The notes beneath the pieces were generated by a model, which saw only the letters and a list, made by a program, of their open reading frames with translations, was not told the DNA's origin and made no database searches. Made by a program: the position numbers and the translations under genes. A stretch of DNA of 64,000 bases from Streptomyces sp. ST2-7A (lineage in GTDB: Bacteria > Actinomycetota > Actinomycetes > Streptomycetales > Streptomycetaceae). The DNA is taken from positions 1-64,000 of the forward strand of contig NZ_JAJUWS010000003.1 of NCBI RefSeq assembly GCF_021390475.1, in the 5' to 3' direction. Below are positions 52,071 to 61,424 of the stretch, one piece after another (positions within the stretch are counted from its first letter, which is position 1; every line of letters begins with the position of its first letter).

Positions 52071-54190
52071 CGATTCCCACCGGAGCCGCCGACCCGTCCG
52101 GCGCGCTCGGCTCGAACCCGTCCGCCCACCCCGTCCCCGACCTTCCCCCCGGCATCGTGAACTCCCACTCCACCCCGTCCGTCGGCACCCTCACCGACCC
52201 GGCCCCCGGCACGGCCCCGGACACCACCGGCGCCCTCGCCGTGGTCGCCCCCGCGGCCCCGACGGAAGGGGGCGCGTCCACCGCTCCGGCCCCGCCCGAC
52301 CTGCTGCGCCAGTACGCCTGGCGGGTGCTGCGGCAGAACTGGACCGGCGCCTCCACCGTTCCGTCACTGGGCCTGTACCCGCACCAGTGGAGCTGGGACT
52401 CCGCCTTCATCGCGATCGGCCTGCGCCGGCTCTCCACCGCCCGGGCCCGCCGCGAGTTGGAGACCCTCTTCGCCGCCCAGTGGGCCGACGGTCGGATGCC
52501 GCACATCGTCTTCAACCCCGAGGTGCCGCTGGGCGCCTACTTCCCCAGCCCCGACTTCTGGCGCTCCTCCGCCGCCGGCGCCCGGGCCGGCGCCCCGGCC
52601 GGCGTGGAGACCTCGGGGCTGATCCAGCCACCGGTGCACGCCCTCGCGGCCTGGCTGGTCCACCTGGCCGACCCGACCGACTCCGCCCGGCGGGGCTTCC
52701 TGTCCCGCATGTACCCCCGGCTGGCCGCCTGGCAGCGCTACCTCACCGACCGCCGCGACCTCGGCGGCCGGGGCCTGGTGTCGATCGTCCATCCCTGGGA
52801 GTCCGGGATGGACAACAGCCCCTGCTGGGACGAGCCGTTGAGCCGGATCGTGCCCGCCCGGGCCGGCACCTTCCGCCGCGCCGACCTCGATCACGGGGAC
52901 GCCGGCGACCGCCCCACCGACCTGGACTACGGCCGGTACGTGCGGCTGGCCGCCGACTACCGGGACCACGGCTACGACGACGCGGCCGCCCCGCATCGGT
53001 TCGCCGTCGAGGACCCCGGCGTCAACGCGCTGCTCATCGCCTCCGAACGGGCCCTGGCCCACATCGCGGCGGCGGTCGGCGCCGACCCCCACCCCCACCA
53101 CGAGCGGGCCGCGGACCTCACCGACGCGCTGGTGGACCGCCTCTGGGACGCCGAGCACGGCATCTTCCTGTGCCACGACGTGCGTGGCGGCGGTCCGATC
53201 CGCGAACTGAGCTGCGCGGGCCTGCTCCCGTTGATCGTCCCCGGTCTGCCCCCGGAGGTTTCGGCGGCCCTGTTGCGGACCCTCACCGGCCCCCACTTCG
53301 GTCTCGGCTCGACCACCCGCATGGTGCCCAGCTACGACCTGCTCGGTGCCGCCTTCGACCCGTCCCGCTACTGGCGCGGCCCGGCCTGGTTCAACGTCAA
53401 CTGGCTGATCGAGCGGGGTCTGCGGGAGTACGGCGAGCACGGCCTCGCCGAGGACCTGCGCACCGCCGTGCTGACCTCGGCGGTGGCCTCCGACTTCGCC
53501 GAGTACCTCGACCCGCGCACCGGACGCGCGCGCGGCACCCGGCAGTTCGGCTGGACGGCCGCCCTGACGGTGGATCTGCTGGGAGCCGTTCGGCCCCCCG
53601 AACCGGTGCCGCGCGAGCCGCTCATGCGTCGCGCCGCGGACCCGCCCCGCCGAACGGCCCGCACCGGCCGGGCCGGCCGCGCCGCCGGACCGGGCGGACA
53701 CGCCGGGCACGGCCCCGGTGGGCACGCCGGCGACCGACCGCGCGCCGTCGAGCCGACGGGACGCCCGGCCCCCGGAGCCCCCGGGGCGGGGCCACCGGCG
53801 GAACCGTCGCGCCTCCCGAACCTCCCGGAGATCGCTTCGGACACCGCCCCGGAGGGCCCCGGCCGGATCGGGTTACCGGCCCCGCGGTCGATCGACCCGA
53901 CCGAGCGGGACGGGGACCCCGAAGGGGCCCGGTACGGCGCCGCGACCGGGCACGGCCGGGCCCGGGCCGTGCCCCGCGGGGGTGTCGGGAGGATCCGCCG
54001 GCCCGGGGGTGACCCCGCCGACCGGCCGGACGCGCACGACGGAACCACCGGGGAGGGCGTCGGCCGATCGCTCGGCGACCGCCCGCCCCGGGCCGGGAAC
54101 CGGGTCCCGTCGACCGCGAAGCCGCCGGTCGACGCCCCGGGGACGACCGCCGCGGCCCCGGCCGCACCGAGGGAGGGGACGCCCCGATGA
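52067..54190 (+). CDS. MGH1/GH63-like (alpha/alpha)6 glycoside hydrolase
   Basis: A 707-residue protein with an (alpha/alpha)6-barrel resembling GH63/mannosylglycerate hydrolases. Markers are RQNWTGASTVPSLGLYPHQW, WSWDSAFIAIGLRRL, RMPHIVFNPEVPLGAYFPSP, HPWESGMDNSPCWDE, and WRGPAWFNVNWLIERGLREY; the DNSP and WESG blocks hold likely catalytic acids. The last 170 residues after VDLLGAVRP are Arg/Gly/Pro-rich and probably disordered. The first 80 residues are also low complexity. It overlaps the next gene by ATGA. The natural substrate is unknown; an alpha-glucan or mannosyl glycoside is possible. Confidence 0.78.
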   Translation: MTIPTGAADPSGALGSNPSAHPVPDLPPGIVNSHSTPSVGTLTDPAPGTAPDTTGALAVVAPAAPTEGGASTAPAPPDLLRQYAWRVLRQNWTGASTVPSLGLYPHQWSWDSAFIAIGLRRLSTARARRELETLFAAQWADGRMPHIVFNPEVPLGAYFPSPDFWRSSAAGARAGAPAGVETSGLIQPPVHALAAWLVHLADPTDSARRGFLSRMYPRLAAWQRYLTDRRDLGGRGLVSIVHPWESGMDNSPCWDEPLSRIVPARAGTFRRADLDHGDAGDRPTDLDYGRYVRLAADYRDHGYDDAAAPHRFAVEDPGVNALLIASERALAHIAAAVGADPHPHHERAADLTDALVDRLWDAEHGIFLCHDVRGGGPIRELSCAGLLPLIVPGLPPEVSAALLRTLTGPHFGLGSTTRMVPSYDLLGAAFDPSRYWRGPAWFNVNWLIERGLREYGEHGLAEDLRTAVLTSAVASDFAEYLDPRTGRARGTRQFGWTAALTVDLLGAVRPPEPVPREPLMRRAADPPRRTARTGRAGRAAGPGGHAGHGPGGHAGDRPRAVEPTGRPAPGAPGAGPPAEPSRLPNLPEIASDTAPEGPGRIGLPAPRSIDPTERDGDPEGARYGAATGHGRARAVPRGGVGRIRRPGGDPADRPDAHDGTTGEGVGRSLGDRPPRAGNRVPSTAKPPVDAPGTTAAAPAAPREGTPR

Positions 54191-56169
54191 CCGTCACGCA
54201 CCACCGTCTACTCGTCCACAACGGCACCTTCGCGCTGCTGGGTCCCTCGGGGGACGTCACCGGCGCGCGCGGGGCGCTGCCGGACGGCTTGTTCACCCGG
54301 GACGCCCGGCACCTCAGCCGGTGGCAGCTCACCGTGGACGGCATCATCCCCACCGTCCTGGTGCCGACCACCGACGGCTCCGGCGACACCGCCTCCTGCG
54401 TGCTCACCCCGCCCGGCGGGGGGGGTGAGCCGCCCGCGCACACCGTCTTCCGCGAGCAGACGGTGACCGCCGGGACCCTGGTGGAGCGCGTCCGGGTGGT
54501 GAGCAACCGGGCGACGGACGACCGGACCCTGGTCGCCCTCACCGTGGACGCGGACTTCGCCGACCAGTTCGAACTGCGCTCCGACCACCGCTGGTACGAG
54601 AAACCACACGCCGTGCGCACCCGCGAGACCCTGCCGGACGGGGTGGCCTTCGGGTATCGGCGCCGTGAGTGGCACTCCCGCACCGTCGTCTCCGCCGAGC
54701 CCGCTCCCGACGCGGTGGAGGACACCGGCAGCGGGGCCCGCCGGCTGGTGTGGCGGCTGGAGTTGGAACCGCACGGTTCGGTGGAGCTGGTGCTGCGGGT
54801 GGCCGCCCACCCGCACGGCGCTCCCGGCCCGGCCACCGGCACCGACGGCTTCCCCGGCACCGACGCCCTGCCCTCCGCCGGCCCCGGCCAACGGGCCTTG
54901 GACCGCGCCTGCGCCCGGGGGCTCGTCGACCTGGCCGCGCTGCGGATTCCCGCCGAGGGACCGGACGGCGCCATCCACCGGGTGCCGGCGGCCGGCGTGC
55001 CCTGGTTCCTCACCCTGCTGGGGCGGCACGCCCTGTTCGCCTCACTGTTCGCCCTCCCGTACCGCCCGCAACCGGCGGCGGCGACCCTGCCCGCCCTGGC
55101 CGCGACGCAGGCGACCGAGGAGGACCCGGCGCGGATCGCGCAGCCGGGCAAGATCGTGCACGAGGTCCGCCACGGGGAGTTGGCCCACTTCGGACAGGTC
55201 CCGTACGCGCGCTACTACGGTGCCGTGGACAGTACCCCGCTGTTCCTGGTGCTGCTCGACGAGCACGCGCGGGTGACCGGCGACACCGGTTTGGCCCGCG
55301 CCCTGGAGGGCAACGCCCGCGCGGCGGTGGAGTGGATGTTCCGCCACGGCGGGCTGGAGGAACACGGCTACCTGGTCTACCACCCGGACGAGGGCGGCCT
55401 GGCCAACCAGAGCTGGAAGGACTCCCCGGGCGCGATCTGCTTCGCCGACGGCACCCCGGCGAAGGGCCCGATCACCGCCGCCGCCGCGCAGGGATACGCG
55501 TGGGACGCGCTGCTCCGGACCGCCGGTCTGGCCCGCCGGGTGTGGGGGGACCCCGGATGGGCGGAACGGCTGGAGTCGGCGGCGCGGTCGCTGCGCGAGC
55601 GGTTCCTCGCCGACTTCTGGATGCCGGAACACGACTTCCCGGCCCTCGCCCTGGACGGCACGGGCCGGCGGGTGAACGCCCTGGCCTCGGACGCCGGGCA
55701 CCTGCTGTGGTCGGGGATCCTCGACCCGGAACGCACGGCGACGGTGGGTCGGCGCCTGCTGGAGCCGGACTTCTTCACCGGCTGGGGAGTACGCACCCTG
55801 GCGGCCGGCCAGGACGCGTACCACCCGCTCGCCTACCACCGGGGCGGGGTGTGGCCGCACGACAACGCGGTACTGGCCCTGGGGCTGGCCCGGCACGGGC
55901 TGTGCGAGGAGGTCGACCGCCTCACCTCGGGGCTGATGGCGCTGGCCGAGCGCCACGACCACCGGCTGCCGGAGGTGGTGGCCGGGTACGGGCGCGGGGA
56001 CCACCCCGAGCCGGTGCCCCACCCCTACGCGTGTTCGCCGCAGGCCTGGGCCGCGGCGGCGCCGCTGGCACTGTTGACGGCCCATCGGGAGGCCGGGCGG
56101 GAGAGCGGGACGGGCCGCTGCGGGGATCGGGGTCACGACGGCCCCGTGCCGGAGCCGGCCGCCGGCTGA
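54187..56169 (+). CDS. glycogen-debranching-type amylo-alpha-1,6-glucosidase family protein
   Basis: A 660-residue protein with an N-terminal GDE_N-like beta domain (VHNGTFALLGPSGDVTGARG, GLFTRDARHLSRWQLTVDG) and a C-terminal (alpha/alpha)6 glucosidase domain (AGVPWFLTLLGRHALFASL, KIVHEVRHGELAHFGQVPY, YYGAVDSTPLFLVLLDEHAR, NQSWKDSPGAICFADG, YHRGGVWPHDNAVLALGL). The acids in DSTP and SWKDS are candidate catalytic residues. It overlaps the preceding hydrolase gene, so both act together, likely on a branched polysaccharide. No signal peptide is seen. Confidence 0.85.
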   Translation: MTVTHHRLLVHNGTFALLGPSGDVTGARGALPDGLFTRDARHLSRWQLTVDGIIPTVLVPTTDGSGDTASCVLTPPGGGGEPPAHTVFREQTVTAGTLVERVRVVSNRATDDRTLVALTVDADFADQFELRSDHRWYEKPHAVRTRETLPDGVAFGYRRREWHSRTVVSAEPAPDAVEDTGSGARRLVWRLELEPHGSVELVLRVAAHPHGAPGPATGTDGFPGTDALPSAGPGQRALDRACARGLVDLAALRIPAEGPDGAIHRVPAAGVPWFLTLLGRHALFASLFALPYRPQPAAATLPALAATQATEEDPARIAQPGKIVHEVRHGELAHFGQVPYARYYGAVDSTPLFLVLLDEHARVTGDTGLARALEGNARAAVEWMFRHGGLEEHGYLVYHPDEGGLANQSWKDSPGAICFADGTPAKGPITAAAAQGYAWDALLRTAGLARRVWGDPGWAERLESAARSLRERFLADFWMPEHDFPALALDGTGRRVNALASDAGHLLWSGILDPERTATVGRRLLEPDFFTGWGVRTLAAGQDAYHPLAYHRGGVWPHDNAVLALGLARHGLCEEVDRLTSGLMALAERHDHRLPEVVAGYGRGDHPEPVPHPYACSPQAWAAAAPLALLTAHREAGRESGTGRCGDRGHDGPVPEPAAG

Positions 56170-56184
56170 CGGCGGGCCGGCGGC
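56158..56184. terminator. possible hairpin at the end of the debranching-type gene
   Basis: GCCGCCGGC and GCCGGCGGC form 9-base arms overlapping the stop codon at 56167-56169. In such GC-rich DNA this is weak. Confidence 0.3.
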
Positions 56185-56456
56185 GCGGATCGGGTACGCC
56201 CCCGGCCGCGGCCGTCCGGGAAGCCACCGGACCGCCCGCGCGCCGGGGTCCGCGCCGGCATCCCCGACTTCCCCGACACCGGCGCGAACGCGCCCCACCC
56301 CCGCCGGGCGGGCGGAGCGCGCCCGCGTCCGTACGACACCGGCCCCGGCACCCGTTCCGGGCCGGGGCACGGACCCGGTATCGGCGCCGCTCCCGGTGCG
56401 CCACGGCGCCCGGCGAACGGCAGACGGGGACCGTGCCGGCACCCGCCCGGCCGGGG

Positions 56457-57692
56457 TCAGCCGCCGGAGGTATCCAGTTCGGCGTCGGCGATGATCGCCG
56501 GACAGTCCATCGGGTCGTCGAGCCATCCGTCGGGGAGCACCACCCGGTTGCGTCCGGAGGTGCGCCCACGCGGCCCGTCCGCGCCGGTCGGCCACGGCTG
56601 GTCGAGGTCCAACTCCTGTAGCAGATCGTTCAGTTCCTCCGGGGAGGAGGAGACCGCGAGGCGGCGGCGGGCCTCCGAGCCGACCGAGAAACCCTTGGTG
56701 TACCAGGCGACGTGCTTGCGGAAATCGATCACCCCGCGCGACTCGTCCTCCAGCCACTCGCCGAGCAGTCGGGCGTGGCGCACCATCGTCGCGGCGACCT
56801 CGCGCAGCGTCGGCCGCGCGTACCCCGCGCTCCCCCGTCCCTCGAAGGCCGCCACCAGATCGGCGAACAGCCAGGGACGACCCAGACAGCCGCGTCCCAC
56901 CACCACGCCGTCACAGCCGGTCTCGCGGACCATCCGCACGGCGTCGTCGGCGGACCAGATGTCGCCGTTGCCCAGCACCGGGATCTCCGGTACGGCCTCC
57001 TTGAGCCGGGCGATGGCCGACCAGTCGGCGGTCCCGCCGTAGTGCTGGGCGGCGGTGCGGCCGTGCAGGGCGATGGCCGTGACACCCTCGTCGACGGCGA
57101 TCCGTCCCGCGTCGAGGTGGGTGAGATGGTCGTCGTCGATACCCTTGCGCATCTTCATCGTCACCGGGAGGTCACCCGCGCCCCGGACCGCCTCCCGGAG
57201 GATGGCACGCAGCAGGGGCCGCTTCCAGGGCAGCGCCGAGCCGCCGCCCCGGCGGGTCACCTTGGGAACCGGGCAGCCGAAGTTGAGGTCGATGTGGTCG
57301 GCCAGTCCCTCGTCAGCGATCATCCGGGCCGCGCGGCCGACGGTCACCGGGTCCACGCCGTAGAGCTGGACCGAGCGGGGACGTTCGTCGTCGTCGAAGT
57401 GGACCAGTCGCATGGTCTTGGCGTTGCGTTCGACCAGCGCGCGGGTGGTGATCATCTCGCTGACGAACAGACCCCGCCCCCCGCTGAACTCCCGGCACAG
57501 CCGGCGGAAGGGCGCGTTGGTGATGCCCGCCATGGGGGCCAGCACGACCGGGGGCCATACCCGGTGGGGGCCGACCACCAGCGGCGCGGCGACGGCCCTC
57601 GGCGGGGGTTCGGCGTCGACGGGCGACGTCGGGGCGGGAAGGCCCGGGGCCGTCGGTTCGACGGAGGGGGGCGTGGAGGTGGGGGCGGTCAT
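56457..57692 (-). CDS. dusB: tRNA-dihydrouridine synthase
   Basis: It reduces uridine in tRNA using FMN and NADPH. Family blocks are VVLAPMAGITNAPFRRLCRE, HIDLNFGCPVPKVTRRGGGS (active-site Cys), GDLPVTMKMRKGIDDDHL, ALHGRTAAQHYGGTADW and PVLGNGDIWSADDAVRMV, then GVVVGRGCLGRPWLF. Length of 411 aa includes a Pro/Ala-rich N-terminal extension of about 35 residues. The ATG at 57692 has GAGGA upstream; a GTG at 57752 would add 20 residues. It faces the debranching-type gene tail to tail. Confidence 0.93.
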   Translation of the reverse strand: MTAPTSTPPSVEPTAPGLPAPTSPVDAEPPPRAVAAPLVVGPHRVWPPVVLAPMAGITNAPFRRLCREFSGGRGLFVSEMITTRALVERNAKTMRLVHFDDDERPRSVQLYGVDPVTVGRAARMIADEGLADHIDLNFGCPVPKVTRRGGGSALPWKRPLLRAILREAVRGAGDLPVTMKMRKGIDDDHLTHLDAGRIAVDEGVTAIALHGRTAAQHYGGTADWSAIARLKEAVPEIPVLGNGDIWSADDAVRMVRETGCDGVVVGRGCLGRPWLFADLVAAFEGRGSAGYARPTLREVAATMVRHARLLGEWLEDESRGVIDFRKHVAWYTKGFSVGSEARRRLAVSSSPEELNDLLQELDLDQPWPTGADGPRGRTSGRNRVVLPDGWLDDPMDCPAIIADAELDTSGG

Positions 57693-57810
57693 GCGGTGGT
57701 CGTCCTCGGCGGATCTGGGCCGGCCGGGGCCGGTGCGGGCGGGTCCGATCACCCATTGTCCCGCATGTCCTCCCGTCCCCGGCCGGGCGGTCGATCCACC
57801 GGCCGGGCGG

Positions 57811-58122
57811 TCAGCCCGCGACGGTGCGCAGGACCACGACGACGAGGACGGTCAACATTCCGAGGCCGCACAGCAGCCAGGGAAGCGGGCCGAGGTCACG
57901 GACGGCGGTCTCCGCGCCGGCGCCCTCGCACTCCCCCGCCGTGCACACGCCGTGGTCGGCGAGGTGGCGGTCGGCCTTGCCGAGTACGTCGAACTGGGCT
58001 ACCCGACGGTAGCCGCAGGTGTCGCACTCGAGTCGGCGCACCTCGCCGAAACCGCGTCCGATGCGCATGGAGTGCCGGGTCCCGGATTCGGTGGTTCCGG
58101 TGACGGTGCCGGTGGTCAGCAT
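57811..58122 (-). CDS. small membrane protein with N-terminal cysteine pair
   Basis: A 103-residue protein. An N-terminal CDTCGYRRVAQFDVLGKADR could bind a metal or form a ribbon with later cysteines (GVCTAGECEG). The C-terminal membrane helix is PWLLCGLGMLTVLVVVVLRT. The ATG at 58122 follows GGGGAGGA. It is encoded between dusB and glyS in the same direction, separated from glyS by a strong terminator. Function unknown. Confidence 0.7.
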   Translation of the reverse strand: MLTTGTVTGTTESGTRHSMRIGRGFGEVRRLECDTCGYRRVAQFDVLGKADRHLADHGVCTAGECEGAGAETAVRDLGPLPWLLCGLGMLTVLVVVVLRTVAG

Positions 58123-58537
58123 CCGTCCTCCCCTGTGTGATTCGGGGCACCCCGGGTCGGCAAATAACGGCTCGGGACGCCGTTGTCAAGAGGGCCCCAG
58201 TCAAGCACAACGCCCGCCCCCGGAAGGCCCGTTGGGGCCCGGGGACGGGCGTTGTGGCGAGCTCGTGACCGAACCGTCACAGGCGTTGATCCGGTGGCCC
58301 GACAACCCGATCGCTTATTCATCGAAATGTCGGACCACCCGACTTTCATGCGATCGGACCGTCAGGCCACCCGATCTTCGATTCCTCGCATCATCAGACC
58401 CTCACCTCATCCAGGCGTCGGGCCCTCGACCCCTCGAACAGCCGGATGGGGTGACCCCCGGGCCGACGTTTCGCACGGCGTCCGGTCACGCCCGGGGCCC
58501 GGCGGGTGCTCCGTGGACACCACCGCCGGAACGGACC
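58123..58537. other. intergenic region with terminator and AT-richer stretch
   Basis: Besides the hairpin at 58206-58256 there is a 100-base stretch (about 58300-58400) of lower GC with short stems such as GTCGG-ACCAC-CCGAC. It may be the glyS 3' trailer. No tRNA fold is seen. Confidence 0.4.
58206..58256 (-). terminator. strong terminator of glyS
   Basis: Eighteen-base arms (58206-58223, 58239-58256; CACAACGCCCG outer part) with one mismatch surround a 15-base loop. Confidence 0.7.
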
Positions 58538-59920
58538 TCAGCAACCGATGAGACGACCCGCGAGGTAGGACTCGATCCGGTCCAGCGAGACACGCTCCTG
58601 CTTCATGCTGTCGCGCTCGCGCACGGTGACCGCGTCGTCCTCGAGGGTGTCGAAGTCGACGGTGACGCAGTACGGCGTGCCGATCTCGTCCTGACGACGG
58701 TAACGGCGGCCGATGGCGCCCGCGTCGTCGAACTCGATGTTCCAGTGCCGACGCAGCGCCTCGGCCAGACCACGGGCCTTCGGGGAGAGCTGCGGGTTGC
58801 GGGACAACGGCAGGACCGCCACCTTGACCGGGGCCAGGCGCGGGTCCAGACGCATCACGACGCGCTTCTCCAGCTTGCCCTTGGCGTTGGGCGCCTCGTC
58901 CTCGATATAGGCGTCGAGCATGAAGGCCAGCATCGCGCGACCCACACCGGCCGCCGGCTCGATGACGTAGGGGGTCCAGCGCTCGCCGGCCTCCTGGTCG
59001 AAGTAGCTCAGGTCCTGGCCGGAGGCCTTGGAGTGCGAGCTCAGGTCGAAGTCGGTGCGGTTGGCGACGCCCTCCAGCTCACCGAACTCCGAGCCCTGGA
59101 AGTTGAAGCGGTACTCGATGTCGGCGGTGCGCTTGGAGTAGTGGGAGAGCTTCTCCTTCGGGTGCTCGTACCACCGCATGTTGGACTCCTGCATGCCCAG
59201 CCCGCGGTACCAGTCCCAGCGCCGCCCCATCCAGTACTCGTGCCACTCCTCGTCCTCGCCCGGCTTGACGAAGAACTCCATCTCCATCTGCTCGAACTCA
59301 CGGGTCCGGAAGATGAAGTTACCCGGCGTGATCTCGTTCCGGAAGGACTTGCCCATCTGGGCGATGCCGAACGGCGGCTTCTTCCGGGAGGTCTGCTGGA
59401 CCTGGGCGAAGTTGGTGAAGATGCCCTGCGCGGTCTCCGGCCGCAGGTAGGCGACCGAACCGGAGTCACGGGTGGGGCCCAGGTGCGTGGAGAGCAGTCC
59501 GGAGAACTCCTTGGGCTCGGTGAAGGTGCCCTTGTTTCCGCAGTGGGGACAGTTGAGGTCGGCGAGCCCACCGGTGGCGGGGCGACCGTGCTTCTCCTCG
59601 TACGCCTCCTCCAGGTGGTCGGCGCGGTAGCGCTTGTGACAGGAGGTGCACTCGGTCAGCGGGTCGCTGAAGGTCGCCACGTGGCCGGACGCCTCCCACA
59701 CCTCGGTGGCCAGGATGACCGAGGAGTCGAGACCGACCACGTCGTCCCGCGAGGTGACCATGGCACGCCACCACTGGCGCTTGATGTTCTCCTTCAGCTC
59801 GACGCCCAGCGGTCCGTAGTCCCACGCGGCGCGCTGGCCGCCGTAGATCTCACTGCACGGGTAGACGAAGCCACGGCGCTTGCTGAGGCTGACGATGGTC
59901 TCGATCTTGTCGGCTGCCAC
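58538..59920 (-). CDS. glyS: glycyl-tRNA synthetase (alpha2 type)
   Basis: A 460-residue class II synthetase. It starts [20 protein letters not shown], shows [20 protein letters not shown] (motif 1 area), a zinc-type insert with CTSCHKRY and CPHCGNKG, motif 2 in [20 protein letters not shown] and motif 3 in [18 protein letters not shown]. The C-terminal anticodon-binding domain has [11 protein letters not shown] and [19 protein letters not shown]. The GTG at 59920 has only AAGAGAG nearby. It diverges from the zinc-uptake operon, a common Streptomyces order. Confidence 0.95.
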   Translation of the reverse strand: MAADKIETIVSLSKRRGFVYPCSEIYGGQRAAWDYGPLGVELKENIKRQWWRAMVTSRDDVVGLDSSVILATEVWEASGHVATFSDPLTECTSCHKRYRADHLEEAYEEKHGRPATGGLADLNCPHCGNKGTFTEPKEFSGLLSTHLGPTRDSGSVAYLRPETAQGIFTNFAQVQQTSRKKPPFGIAQMGKSFRNEITPGNFIFRTREFEQMEMEFFVKPGEDEEWHEYWMGRRWDWYRGLGMQESNMRWYEHPKEKLSHYSKRTADIEYRFNFQGSEFGELEGVANRTDFDLSSHSKASGQDLSYFDQEAGERWTPYVIEPAAGVGRAMLAFMLDAYIEDEAPNAKGKLEKRVVMRLDPRLAPVKVAVLPLSRNPQLSPKARGLAEALRRHWNIEFDDAGAIGRRYRRQDEIGTPYCVTVDFDTLEDDAVTVRERDSMKQERVSLDRIESYLAGRLIGC

Positions 59921-60120
59921 GGTGCTCTCTTCATGATGGCGATGGAGGCAAGGAATCGCCTCAGATTACCGGCGGTGCGGGGGGCGGCGGCAAATCGGGT
60001 CCGGGGCGCCGGACATGCTCGTTCCGACCCGCGCGATCGACCGAAAAGGCACCCCGGGAGGGAACGGGATGAACCGGTGGAAGCTGCGAGGAGGCGCCGG
60101 TCACAATAGGGTTGAGGAAA

Positions 60121-60158
60121 TTGACAACGGTTTCCATCTCATCTGAAAATGGACTTCA
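60121..60158 (+). promoter_or_regulatory. znuA promoter covered by two Zur-like boxes
   Basis: TTGACA (60121-60126) and GAAAAT (60145-60150) are 18 bases apart, and ATG 60158 follows 7 bases later. The imperfect palindromes TGACAACGGTTTCCA (60122-60136) and TGAAAATGGACTTCA (60144-60158) match Zur-type 7-1-7 boxes and cover both hexamers. Confidence 0.6.
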
Positions 60159-61336
60159 TGACCGCTCACAGAATCCCCCGAGTCCGCCGCACGGCCACCG
60201 CCCCGGCCGTCACCACCGCCCTCGCCGTCCTCGCCCTGGCCGCCTGCGGCACCGAGGGCGCGGCCGACGAGGAGGAAACCGGCGCGGCGGGGAGCACGCT
60301 GGACGTGGTCGCCTCCTTCTACCCGATGGAGTTCCTGGCCGAGCGCGTGGGCGGCGAGCACGTCTCCGTCTCCACCCTCACCGAGCCCGGCGTGGAGCCG
60401 CACGACCTGGAACTCTCGCCCCGACAGGTGGGCGAGCTCTCCGAGGCCGACGTGGTGGTGTACCTGGCCGGCCTGCAGCCGGCGGTGGACGAGGCCGTCG
60501 AGCAGTCCGGCGTGGAGCACGTGGCCGAGGCCGGGGAGTTCACCGAACTCTCCGAGTACCGCGGCGACCACGACCACGGGGACGAGCACGGTCACGAGGA
60601 CGACCACGGCCACGAGGACGAGCACGGTCACGAGGACGACCACGGCCACGGGGACGACGAGCACGGTCACGAGGACGACCACGGCCACGGCCACGGGGAC
60701 GACGAGCACGCCGATGAGGGTCACGGGAACGAGCACGGCACCCACGACCACGAGGACGAGCACGGCCACGACGAGGACCACGCCGACGAGGACGACCACG
60801 GCCACGCGCACGGCGCCGAGGACCCGCACGTCTGGCTGAACCCGATCAAGTACGCCGAGGTCGCCGAGGGCGTGGCCGAGACCCTCTCCGCCGCCGACCC
60901 GGACAACGCCGCCGACTACCGGCGGAACGCCGAGGACCTCGCCGAGGAGTTGCGCGCCCTGGACACGGAGTTCGAGGAGGGTCTGGCCAACCGCACCTCC
61001 GACGTCTTCATCACCACCCACGCCGCCTTCGGCTACCTCGCCGAGCGCTACGGGCTGCGCGAGGAGTCGATAGCCGGCCTGGACCCCGAGTCCGAGCCCA
61101 GCGCCGCCCGGATGCGCGCCCTGCACGACATCGCGGAGGATGAAGGGGTGAGCACGGTCTTCTTCGAGACCCTGGCCTCCGACGCCACCGCCCGCACCCT
61201 CGCCGACGACCTCGGCCTGGAGACGGATGTCCTGGACCCGCTGGAGGGAATCACCGAGGGGTCCCGGGGCGATGACTACTTCGAGGTCATGCGCGCCAAC
61301 CTCGAGGCCCTGCGGCAGGCTCTCGGCGCCGGCTGA
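60158..61336 (+). CDS. znuA: zinc ABC transporter substrate-binding lipoprotein
   Basis: It captures Zn(II) outside the membrane. The lipobox is VLALAACG, with lipidation at Cys30. Cluster A-I family motifs: VVASFYPMEFLAERVGGEHV, EPGVEPHDLELSPRQVGEL (zinc His), DPHVWLNPIKYAEVAEGVAE, ITTHAAFGYLAERYGL, and VFFETLASDATARTLADDLG. Between residues about 138 and 220 is a long His/Asp/Glu-rich loop of tandem HGHEDD-type units. The start at 60158 fits a leaderless promoter; a preceding ATG at 60149 would add three residues but overlaps the Zur-like box. Confidence 0.92.
   Translation: MTAHRIPRVRRTATAPAVTTALAVLALAACGTEGAADEEETGAAGSTLDVVASFYPMEFLAERVGGEHVSVSTLTEPGVEPHDLELSPRQVGELSEADVVVYLAGLQPAVDEAVEQSGVEHVAEAGEFTELSEYRGDHDHGDEHGHEDDHGHEDEHGHEDDHGHGDDEHGHEDDHGHGHGDDEHADEGHGNEHGTHDHEDEHGHDEDHADEDDHGHAHGAEDPHVWLNPIKYAEVAEGVAETLSAADPDNAADYRRNAEDLAEELRALDTEFEEGLANRTSDVFITTHAAFGYLAERYGLREESIAGLDPESEPSAARMRALHDIAEDEGVSTVFFETLASDATARTLADDLGLETDVLDPLEGITEGSRGDDYFEVMRANLEALRQALGAG
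60569..60814 (+). repeat. tandem repeat coding the His-rich zinc loop
   Basis: About 82 codons of imperfect units such as CACGAGGACGACCACGGC encode HEDDHG-type repeats in znuA. It probably arose by slippage, so its length may vary between strains. Confidence 0.85.
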
Positions 61337-61424
61337 CCGACGCGCATCCGGCGCACCCCCGGAGGGGCGCGCCGTCGCGCCGGGCGTCCCGGCCGCGGCA
61401 CCCGGCCCACCACACGGAGTTGCC

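Noticed and set aside
58300..58400. tRNA or small RNA gene in the lower-GC stretch after glyS
   Set aside because: No cloverleaf, T-loop or CCA-like end could be folded by eye; only short stems are present.
60569..60814. CRISPR-like array
   Set aside because: The repeats are contiguous coding units without unique spacers and translate to the ZnuA His-rich loop.
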